DNA of 64,000 nt from Sphingobium soli (lineage in GTDB: Bacteria; Pseudomonadota; Alphaproteobacteria; Sphingomonadales; Sphingomonadaceae), in NCBI RefSeq assembly GCF_020782245.1, contig NZ_JAJGNP010000008.1, positions 1-64,000 on the forward strand, written 5' to 3'. The notes below the pieces were generated by a model, which was given only the letters and a program-made list of their open reading frames with translations, searched no databases and had not been told where the DNA came from. The stretch's first letter is position 1; every line of letters begins with the position of its first letter. The position numbers and the translations under genes were made by a program. Below, piece by piece: positions 15,553-22,668 of this stretch.

Positions 15553-17448
15553 ATGACGCTGCTTCGCTCTGTCTTACCGGTCGCATTGCTGGCAGCAGGC
15601 ACCGCGCTGTCCGCGCAAAGCCCCGCCCCCCTTGCGCCAACCGCGCGATGGACCGCCTATCAAGGGGGCCGCGCGCAATTGCCGCCGATGGGGTGGAACA
15701 GCTGGAATGCCTTTTTCACCGAAATCGATGAGGAAAAGCTCATGGGATCGGCCCAGCGCATCGTCGATACGGGCTTGGCGAAGAAAGGCTATCGCTACAT
15801 CAATATCGATGACGGCTGGTGGCTGAAGCGCCGCGCAAGCGACGGGCGACTCATCATCCGCGCCGACAAATTCCCGTCTGCCCGCGTCGGTAATGGCGAT
15901 CCGACCTTTCGACCCCTGACAGATCGGCTGCATGGCATGGGTTTCAAGGCCGGCATATATTCCGACCTTGGCCGCAACAGCTGCTCGCAGGCCTATTCGG
16001 AAGGCCCCGCGCAATTGCCCGAAGGCAACATGGCCGAACGGGAGGTCGGGCTGTATGGCCATAGCGATCAGGATCTTCGCCTGTTCTTTGCGGAATGGGG
16101 TTTCGACGCGATCAAGGTCGATGGGTGCGGTATTCGCGCCTTCGCCGCCGACGCGCCGCGCGTGCGCAATGGTCAATATCGGGCCCTGCCGCCGCTCATT
16201 GACCAGCATAGCGTCACGCGATCGGATATCCCGGCGGTCAAGGCGCTATTCGCAGACATCAACCGGTCGCTCGCACGCTACAATCCCGATGGCGACTATA
16301 TGCTCTCGCTCTGCATCTGGGGCAGCGCCAATGTGCGCGCCTGGGGCAAGGATGTCGGCAATATTTCCCGAACCAGCGACGATATTTCGCCGGACTGGAG
16401 CCGGATGCTGACCAATTATGACAGCGCCGTGCGCCGGGCCTTCTATGCGCATCCGGGTAGCTGGAATGATCCCGACATGCTGTTCATTGGCAAGGGCGAT
16501 TTCGATGCCGCGCACCTTACCGAGGCGCGATCGCATTTTGCGCTATGGGCGATGATGAATGCCCCGCTCCTGATCGGCGCCGACCTGCGCACCGTGCCGC
16601 AATCGTTGCTCGACATTTTTGGCAATGGCGACCTTATCGCCATCAACCAGGATGCAGCCGGCAATCAGGCCACAATCGCCTTCGATAGCGATGATGTGCA
16701 AATTTTGGTGAAGGCTCTGGCCAATGGCGACAAGGCCGTCGCGCTGTTCAACCGCACCGCCACGGCGGCACAGGCCGTGCTGACGGCCGATCATTTGAAA
16801 TTCGGTGCGGACAAGACGATCGCGCTCAAGGATATGTGGACCGGCGCCGTCAGCCGGTTCACAGGCGAGCAGGCGTTCAATCTTGCGCCGCGCCAGACGC
16901 TGGTGTTCAGGGCCACCGGCCAGAGACAACTTGCGGACGGCCTTTATTTGTCGGAACAACCTGGCCGTGTGAACCCGGCGGTCGACGGTGTCAGCCATCC
17001 CGAACCGGATCCGACCATTCATCGATCAATCCCCGGCTGGCGCGGCACGCGCGGCATGGGCGAACGCCCCCTTTATGCCGGCTGGGGCGGTGCCATGCCG
17101 GACGCCACACCCTATAACCAACCCCTGGCGATCGCAGGGCAGAATTTCGGATCGGGCGTCGGCGTCCTCGCAAATTCGCGCCTGGAGGTCCGCAATCAGG
17201 GCTTTAGCCGCTTCACGGCGAAAGTCGGCGTTGACGACAGCGCCCGCGATGCCACCCATCCCGTTCGGTTCGCCGTCTATGGCGACGGTCGCCTGCTGGC
17301 GAGCGAAACCGCCCGTCGGGGCGAGGCTGCCAAGCCGATCGACGTGGACGTGCGCGGCGTTGCGATTGTCGAACTGATCGCGCTGGCGCCGAACGCGCCC
17401 GGTGAAATGCTGCCAATCAGCTGGGGGGACGCGGCGCTGCGGCGCTGA
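15553..17448 (+). CDS. Exported GH27 alpha-galactosidase-like enzyme with C-terminal NPCBM-like domain
   Basis: A 631-residue exported retaining glycosidase, likely an alpha-galactosidase (or beta-L-arabinopyranosidase, which is also found in GH27). After the signal peptide (1-22) come LPPMGWNSWNAF, YINIDDGWW, GFKAGIYSDLG and FDAIKVDGCG, with nucleophile D190, and RTSDDIS, with acid/base D277. The region ~395-485 is a beta-sandwich, and ~510-631 looks like an NPCBM-type carbohydrate-binding domain (WGGAMPDATPYNQPLAIAGQNFGSGVGVLANS). ATG at 15553, after CAAGGACC, is preferred; an in-frame ATG at 15517 overlaps the previous stop but adds 12 residues before the signal peptide. Its 3' end overlaps the convergent antiporter gene by 32 bp. 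Confidence 0.9.
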   Translation: MTLLRSVLPVALLAAGTALSAQSPAPLAPTARWTAYQGGRAQLPPMGWNSWNAFFTEIDEEKLMGSAQRIVDTGLAKKGYRYINIDDGWWLKRRASDGRLIIRADKFPSARVGNGDPTFRPLTDRLHGMGFKAGIYSDLGRNSCSQAYSEGPAQLPEGNMAEREVGLYGHSDQDLRLFFAEWGFDAIKVDGCGIRAFAADAPRVRNGQYRALPPLIDQHSVTRSDIPAVKALFADINRSLARYNPDGDYMLSLCIWGSANVRAWGKDVGNISRTSDDISPDWSRMLTNYDSAVRRAFYAHPGSWNDPDMLFIGKGDFDAAHLTEARSHFALWAMMNAPLLIGADLRTVPQSLLDIFGNGDLIAINQDAAGNQATIAFDSDDVQILVKALANGDKAVALFNRTATAAQAVLTADHLKFGADKTIALKDMWTGAVSRFTGEQAFNLAPRQTLVFRATGQRQLADGLYLSEQPGRVNPAVDGVSHPEPDPTIHRSIPGWRGTRGMGERPLYAGWGGAMPDATPYNQPLAIAGQNFGSGVGVLANSRLEVRNQGFSRFTAKVGVDDSARDATHPVRFAVYGDGRLLASETARRGEAAKPIDVDVRGVAIVELIALAPNAPGEMLPISWGDAALRR

Positions 17449-18664
17449 GCGGCGGGCGAACCGGCGGATCACTCGGCTCCTCCAGAGCGGTCAGCCTGCG
17501 CAATCCGCGCCGCGCCATCGGCGTGGTCAGCATGGTGCTCGCCAGCGCCATCAGCAACAGCGCGGTGAAGCTGCCGCTGCTGACAACCTGCCGGTCAAGC
17601 AGGATGTTGACGAAGATGATCATGATCAGCGCCTTGGTCTGCAACAGCCAGCCGATGACGCTGGCCTCCCCCCGCCGCCATCGAAGCAGATGTCCGGCGA
17701 TGCGTAGACCGATCAGCTTGCCGCCAACCGAAGCAGCAAGCAGAAGGGCGGCCACGGCGATGAGGTCCACGCTACCTATCGACCAGCTTGTGCGCAGACC
17801 GGTGCTAAGGAAGAATATGGGCATTACGGTCAACAGCAGCATATCGCGCAGCCGATCCAGCGCCGCTCCATCGAACCAGGACTGGTCGAGGATCACCCCC
17901 GCCAAAAATGCACCCACCATGAAATGCAGACCAGCCCAGTCCGCTGCCAGCCCCGCCGCCGCCAGCCAGACCATCGATGCGCGCAGCCGTTCCGGCTGCG
18001 CCAGCCGGCGCATAGCCATGCGCACGGCCCACGCCACGACGGGAAAGACGCAGATGAAGCCAAGCTGCCGCTCCATCCGCGACCAGTCCAGCAGGATGAT
18101 CGCCAGCACTGCCCAAATGGCGATATCGTCCAAACTGGCATAACGCAGCACCCGCTGCCCCAGCGGCGTGCGCAAAATCGCGAGCCGGTCCATCAGCAGC
18201 ATCAATATCGGAAGGGCCGTCACCGCGCAGGCCATGCCGATCCCGAGGATCGCCTGCCACGGCTCACCCTTCGGCCCGATCCAGCCCGGATTGATCAGAA
18301 TCAACCAACCTGCGGCGCTGCCGAGAGCCAGCGGGGTCAGCAGCGCCAGCCCGGAGGCCGTCCAGCTGTCCCGCCGCGCCGCCCAGGCCGCGCCCAGATC
18401 AAGTTCGATCCCGGCCAGCCATACGAACAGCATCACGGCCCATAACGCGATGCCGTTCAGCATGGTGATCGCGACCGGCGGGAATATCTGGGCATGGAGC
18501 GCGGGAGCGGCTGCCCCCAGCACGCCCGGCCCCAGCAGCACACCGACGACAATCTGCACGACCACCAAGGGCGCGTGATCGGCATCGCCCAGCAGCCGCC
18601 ATATAAGCCAGGGCAGACCCATGACGAGCATGAGGATCAGCAGAAATAGCTCATTGTCCGTCAT
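17417..18664 (-). CDS. CPA2-type cation/proton antiporter
   Basis: A 415-residue inner-membrane protein with about 12 hydrophobic segments and the layout of the Na+(K+)/H+ exchanger domain: VVVQIVVGVLLGPGVLG, LNGIALWAVMLFVWLAGIELDL (the usual 'FLAGLELD' segment), ACAVTALPILMLLMDR, SLDDIAIWAVLAIILL (the double-Asp motif for ion binding) and MVGAFLAGVIL. The C-terminal tail is short and lacks a TrkA-N domain. It starts 29 bp downstream of the esterase gene on the same strand, so cotranscription is possible. The role in the hemicellulose island is not obvious; pH or ion homeostasis is the general function. Confidence 0.88.
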   Translation of the reverse strand: MTDNELFLLILMLVMGLPWLIWRLLGDADHAPLVVVQIVVGVLLGPGVLGAAAPALHAQIFPPVAITMLNGIALWAVMLFVWLAGIELDLGAAWAARRDSWTASGLALLTPLALGSAAGWLILINPGWIGPKGEPWQAILGIGMACAVTALPILMLLMDRLAILRTPLGQRVLRYASLDDIAIWAVLAIILLDWSRMERQLGFICVFPVVAWAVRMAMRRLAQPERLRASMVWLAAAGLAADWAGLHFMVGAFLAGVILDQSWFDGAALDRLRDMLLLTVMPIFFLSTGLRTSWSIGSVDLIAVAALLLAASVGGKLIGLRIAGHLLRWRRGEASVIGWLLQTKALIMIIFVNILLDRQVVSSGSFTALLLMALASTMLTTPMARRGLRRLTALEEPSDPPVRPPLSAAAPRPPS

Positions 18665-18693
18665 GCCCGTCTTGGTCCGCTATTCCCACGGCC

Positions 18694-20646
18694 TCAACGC
18701 GCGATCGGCACCTCAGATGGTCCGATCGGCAGAGGCGTTCCATCGTAAAGGTTCATGACAGGATAATCGGCCCAGGCATAGCGGACGCGCTCCGCCGGCT
18801 TGCCATCGCCGGTCAGGATGACATGATCCCCTTGCACCTGCGCCTGAACGTAACGGCAAGTGTCGTCGCCTGAACCGCACATTTCAAACCCCAGCGCTTG
18901 CACACCGCTCCTAAGGTGCAGCCCACCCTCGACGCCGGTGAAGCGTACGATGACGGCGCCATCGCCGCTTTTGACCGCGCCGGCGGCTTGTGGCCCTGAT
19001 TTCGCGATGGGCGCACCATAGGCAAGCGCCCGCATCACCCGGGCCAGCCGACGGCCCAGCTCCTGCTTTTCGCCCGGATGGATATCGAAGGGATCGCCCA
19101 GATCAACGGCGGTCGCGAGCCCCGCATGGGCGTCGGCCGTCACGGCTGTTCGCTGCGCGTCCCGCAACTGGGCCCAACCGCTCTCGCCCGGCCGGGTCGC
19201 CGGCTTGCCATAGCCGGCCAACTGGACGATCGCAAAGCCAAGGTCGGGCTGCCCGAACTGCTGTCGCCAATCCGCTATCATCGCTGCCAGTCGGCCGGCA
19301 TAGCCGGGAATGTCGGTGTCGGATTCGCCCTGATACCAGGCGACCCCCTTCAGCTTGATGCCGCCAAGCGGCGCGATCATCCCGTTGTAGAGCGTGCTGG
19401 TGCCCGTGACGTCGCTCCACGGCACGCGCGGCGCGCCCGGCGGGGAGGTGCGCGCGACCGCATAGCGCCAGCCATCGCCCAGCGGCACGGCATCGCCTTG
19501 CGACGGCCGCAGCGCCATATCGTCGGCCGGCCCCAAAAGACCGCCCTTGTCATAATTGTCGACGACATTGACGATCAGCATGTTGCGCCCGGCCTTGAGG
19601 ATGCCTGGAGGCACACTCAGCGTCGTGGGCTGCCAGGCGCGCGCACCCATCCCGACCGGCTGACCGTTTATCCAGGCGCGGCCCACATCGTCCAGTGTCC
19701 CCAGCGACAGCGCCGCTTCGCCCTTGGCCTGTGCCGCGCTCAGGGTGAAGTCGCGGCGAAACCAGACCATGCCATTATAGCTCGCCAATGGGGGGATGCC
19801 CCAATCTTCCCACGCGCTCATCGCCGGCGCATCGGCCCAATCCATCTTCGCGCCGGGCTGCCACGGCTCTGCGCCGGCGCGGTCGCCGGTTGCCTTGCGC
19901 CACCAACTTTCCCATTGCGCACTTGCCGCCCGCTCGCCTTCTGTCGCGTTGCGAGCGTGGAGCGCCAGCAAGTCAGATTGCGCGCTGTTGCCGACCGCCG
20001 CTTGCGCGCGTTCGCCCATCCATGGACTGATCTGCGATCCGCCCCAGCTGCTCGCAATCGCGCCGATTGGCACGCCTGCGCTCTTGCGCAACTCCCGAGC
20101 CATATAATAGCAGGCTGCTGAAAAGTCGGGGACGCTGTCTGGCCCGGCGGTCTTCCAAATCGGCGCTTGCGCGAACGCCTGTCGGGGCTGGTCTGCAACC
20201 GCGCGAGGGATCGTCATCAACCGGAGCGCCGGATCGGCCGAGTTCCGAATTTGCCCCATCGCATCCTGCGCATGCCGCACTTCCAGCTCCATGTTGGATT
20301 GGCCGGAACAGAGATACACGTCGCCCGCGAGCACATCATGCGACACGACGCGACCGGATGGGCTGCGCGCCTCGATATCAAACGGCTGACCTGCGGTGAC
20401 GGGAGGGAAAGTCGCTGCAAAGCGGCCATCCTTCCCCGCTTTCGCCGAACGCTCCACGCCGCCCATAGATACCGTTACCAGATTCCCGGCTGACGCGGAA
20501 CCGGTGATGGTGATGGGCTCGTCCCGCTGAATCACTGCATTGCTCCCAAACATCGGGTCAATGCTGAGCAATATGCCCCCATGCGCCAAGGCGACCGATG
20601 GTATCGCCGCAGCCAAGAGAAATGATATCGTCAGCGCCTTGCGCAT
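18694..20646 (-). CDS. Exported SGNH acetylesterase (sialate O-acetylesterase / CE20-like)
   Basis: A 650-residue exported carbohydrate acetylesterase. Signal peptide 1-21 is followed by a beta-sandwich (FGSNAVIQRDEPITITGSAS) and the split SGNH catalytic domain: block I LCSGQSNMELE with nucleophile S117, and a late DIHPGEKQELGRRLA block carrying the catalytic His. Inserted between the two halves (~300-390) is a galactose-binding-like domain (MVWFRRDFTLSAAQAKGEAALSLG, DDVGRAWINGQPVG). This split layout matches the annotated sialate O-acetylesterase group; the xyloglucan acetylesterase that founded CE20 in Xanthomonas has a comparable layout. Given xylan-type neighbours, plant-glycan acetyl groups are a likelier substrate than sialate. 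The start follows GGGAGAAGG, and an operator-like site lies 32 bp upstream. Confidence 0.88.
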   Translation of the reverse strand: MRKALTISFLLAAAIPSVALAHGGILLSIDPMFGSNAVIQRDEPITITGSASAGNLVTVSMGGVERSAKAGKDGRFAATFPPVTAGQPFDIEARSPSGRVVSHDVLAGDVYLCSGQSNMELEVRHAQDAMGQIRNSADPALRLMTIPRAVADQPRQAFAQAPIWKTAGPDSVPDFSAACYYMARELRKSAGVPIGAIASSWGGSQISPWMGERAQAAVGNSAQSDLLALHARNATEGERAASAQWESWWRKATGDRAGAEPWQPGAKMDWADAPAMSAWEDWGIPPLASYNGMVWFRRDFTLSAAQAKGEAALSLGTLDDVGRAWINGQPVGMGARAWQPTTLSVPPGILKAGRNMLIVNVVDNYDKGGLLGPADDMALRPSQGDAVPLGDGWRYAVARTSPPGAPRVPWSDVTGTSTLYNGMIAPLGGIKLKGVAWYQGESDTDIPGYAGRLAAMIADWRQQFGQPDLGFAIVQLAGYGKPATRPGESGWAQLRDAQRTAVTADAHAGLATAVDLGDPFDIHPGEKQELGRRLARVMRALAYGAPIAKSGPQAAGAVKSGDGAVIVRFTGVEGGLHLRSGVQALGFEMCGSGDDTCRYVQAQVQGDHVILTGDGKPAERVRYAWADYPVMNLYDGTPLPIGPSEVPIAR

Positions 20647-20677
20647 CGCCTTCTCCCTATTTCCAAGTTCGTAAATA

Positions 20678-20691
20678 TGGTATCGCTACCA
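20678..20691. promoter_or_regulatory. LacI/XylR-type operator, site 2
   Basis: TGGTATCGCTACCA has perfect 5-bp arms (TGGTA/TACCA) around TCGC, in the 53-bp gap between the cupin and esterase genes and just before the esterase start. It implies that the esterase has its own regulated promoter. Confidence 0.6.
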
Positions 20692-20699
20692 CATGCCCG

Positions 20700-21707
20700 T
20701 TATCCGCCCCGTAGCATCCGCATGACAAGCGCGCGGATACGCCGATAATTGCCCTCTTTCAGCGGCCCCAATATGCCGTGCCGTTCGGCGGGCAGGTGCG
20801 CCAGCGGATGGCCGTCCGGCCTGAACACATAATGATCGAAAAAGGCGCGCCACGCGGCCCGTTCCGGCTCCGGCCGCTCGGCAATGGCTATCATCGCCAG
20901 CAACATGGCAGCATAGGGCGAATCAGGCCCTGCTGCGGACGCATCCCACCAATAATTGGTCAGGATATTGATGCCATCGCGCGCCTTCACGCCGTGCCAC
21001 CATAATTTGGGCAGGTACAATGCATCGCCCGGGTTTAGATCAACATGAAGCCTGCGCTGCGCTGCCGCCTCGAAACGCGGAAAGCGGTCTTGCCCGCCGG
21101 GGTCTATGGCTGCGAGCGATACCGGCTGGCCCGCCATGGTATGGTCGATCGGTCCCACATACAGGTCGCCAATCGCATCGGGCGGATACAGCGTGAAATG
21201 CCGTCGCCCCGCAACCGCGATCGCCAGATTATCAAAGCTGTCATAATGGCAGGCAATGTCGGACGCATTGCCGATCCAGAGGCGGGGCCGGACGGTAGGC
21301 GGCAGCAGCGCGCAGCCATGATCCTCGGCGAAACCGGGGAAATAGGTATCGACGGGCAAAGAGCCAATATAGCATGTCTGCGCGCCATCATCCGCGTTCG
21401 CCGCAATGCGATCAAGCGCTGCGCCCATCTCGCTGCGCTGACGTGCGAAGTTAAACCCGTCCGGCCCCTCGCCATAGGCGTAACGCCCGCCCAGCTTCGC
21501 ATCGGCAACGAAATAATCGACACTGCCACCCCTGTGATAGCGCCGCAGATGATCGAGCGCCGCGCCATTTCCGCTGCCTTGCGCCAGACTCACGATCGGC
21601 CAGTCCCTGCAGATGCCGCGAATCACGATCGGCCGGCATTGCTCAATTAGAGGCCGCAAATGCTCAGATTGCCGGATCTGCGCGCCCTCTATCTCCTCGA
21701 TCTGCAT
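20700..21707 (-). CDS. Cupin-8/JmjC-like putative Fe(II)/2-oxoglutarate oxygenase
   Basis: A 335-residue protein of the cupin_8 (JmjC-like) group, expected to be a non-haem iron oxygenase acting on a protein or small molecule. The metal site is visible: H154 and D156 in CHYDSFDNLAIAVAGRRHFTLYPP, and H238 in GDALYLPKLWWHGV. The start is ATG at 21707, after GGAG at 7 bp spacing; the reading frame stays open for ~190 codons further upstream, but that part is antisense noise over sapC. It follows sapC by 17 bp. The same four gene types (receptor, SapC, cupin-8, tryptophan-halogenase-like) recur together in Caulobacter, Xanthomonas and sphingomonad genomes, but no substrate has been established that I know of. 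Confidence 0.85.
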   Translation of the reverse strand: MQIEEIEGAQIRQSEHLRPLIEQCRPIVIRGICRDWPIVSLAQGSGNGAALDHLRRYHRGGSVDYFVADAKLGGRYAYGEGPDGFNFARQRSEMGAALDRIAANADDGAQTCYIGSLPVDTYFPGFAEDHGCALLPPTVRPRLWIGNASDIACHYDSFDNLAIAVAGRRHFTLYPPDAIGDLYVGPIDHTMAGQPVSLAAIDPGGQDRFPRFEAAAQRRLHVDLNPGDALYLPKLWWHGVKARDGINILTNYWWDASAAGPDSPYAAMLLAMIAIAERPEPERAAWRAFFDHYVFRPDGHPLAHLPAERHGILGPLKEGNYRRIRALVMRMLRGG

Positions 21708-21724
21708 CGCGCGCTCCAGCCCCG

Positions 21725-22405
21725 TCAGCCGATTTGCGTCAGTCGGGCATTGCGCCGACGGGCCATCAAGGCGACATGATGCAGCGACCCAGCCAGGGCG
21801 AACGCCGGTTGCAAGTGACCGGCGCGAAACAAACCCATCACCGCCGCGTCCGGCAATTCGCTCAGCGCATCCAGGCTTACAGTATAAAGGCCATCCAGAC
21901 GCAGTGTCTCGCCATCGTCGAACGACAGGCTGATGTCGACGGGTTCGATCAGGCGATGGGCCAGCATGGCCGCGATGAAAGCGTCCGTCGCGGCCGCCCC
22001 GGCCATCAGCCCGCCAATCGCTTTCTGAACGGCGCGCAGCGCTGCAGTGGGCGTCTGATCGGGATGGAAGAGCGCTTCGCTGCCGCCGACAGCAAAGCGC
22101 GGGTGATCCGGGTCGAGCGCGATGCTGTCTCCAGACGCGAAGAAGCCTAGCCGGTCGATTTCGAACGGCCGGAATGCCCAGCGGCCATCGGGCGAATCGA
22201 TCATTGGTTCGCCCCGTCGGAAACCGGTCAGCGCACCGACGTAGAAAGCGCCGCTTTCGGCATGTTTGGAAAAAAACAAAGGGCATGCCGCCGCCGCGGC
22301 CGCAATTTCACTGGTCACAATGCGCACCAGCGGGTCGGCCATTGCTTCACCCAAGTGCATGCGCACTGTTGCATGCGTGTCACTATTAAGCAGTTCCAAG
22401 CTCAT
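21725..22405 (-). CDS. sapC: SapC family protein
   Basis: A ~226-residue protein matching the SapC family, a group named after a gene near Campylobacter S-layer loci; its biochemical role is unknown. Recognisable parts are HATVRMHLGEAMADPLVRIVTSEIAAAAAACPLFFSKHAESGAFYVGALTGF near the N-terminus, SPDGRWAFRPFEIDRLGFFASGDSIALD, and a C-terminal SLDALSELPDAAVMGLFRAGHLQPAFALAGSLHHVALMARRRN. ATG at 22405 abuts a GGGAGG ribosome site; an upstream start at 22465 would add 20 residues. No signal peptide is visible. It is transcribed divergently from the receptor at 22669 and probably shares the operator at 22510-22523. Confidence 0.85.
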   Translation of the reverse strand: MSLELLNSDTHATVRMHLGEAMADPLVRIVTSEIAAAAAACPLFFSKHAESGAFYVGALTGFRRGEPMIDSPDGRWAFRPFEIDRLGFFASGDSIALDPDHPRFAVGGSEALFHPDQTPTAALRAVQKAIGGLMAGAAATDAFIAAMLAHRLIEPVDISLSFDDGETLRLDGLYTVSLDALSELPDAAVMGLFRAGHLQPAFALAGSLHHVALMARRRNARLTQIG

Positions 22406-22484
22406 CCTCCCACATGCTTCCTGCTGCACCGATCCGCATATTCTCGCGATTTTCGGCCAGTCCAACCGGCATGATCATGGCCTA

Positions 22485-22523
22485 TATAATTTCGCTTGAA
22501 CAGCCATTTCGATAGCGCTACCA
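22485..22523 (+). promoter_or_regulatory. Promoter -10 with LacI/XylR-type operator, site 3
   Basis: TATAAT occurs at 22485-22490 with no clear -35 box. The operator-like CGATAGCGCTACCA follows at 22510-22523 (reverse complement TGGTAGCGCTATCG). A repressor there would sit at about +13 to +27 of a receptor transcript and would also lie in the sapC promoter region. Confidence 0.55.
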
Positions 22524-22609
22524 TTTGCAACCATAAAGAGAAGTATCGGGTGAGGGTGACAGTCGCCGAATCGGCGGAATAAAATCACCCCAGATAAAGA
22601 ATACATGAT

Positions 22610-22633
22610 CGCCGCGACGCTGTTGTCGCGGCG
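22610..22633 (+). promoter_or_regulatory. 5'-leader hairpin of the receptor gene
   Basis: CGCCGCGAC and GTCGCGGCG form a perfect 9-bp GC-rich stem with a 6-base loop, ending 35 bp before the start codon. There is no U tract, so it is more likely an mRNA stability or folding element than a terminator. Confidence 0.4.
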
Positions 22634-22668
22634 TTCGGGCGAGATATTGTCTGGACTAGGGGAGGATC

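Noticed and set aside
21708..22286. N-terminal extension of the cupin protein
   Set aside because: The ~193 extra codons are out-of-frame reading of sapC, rich in Arg; the ATG at 21707 has a ribosome site and begins the recognisable domain.
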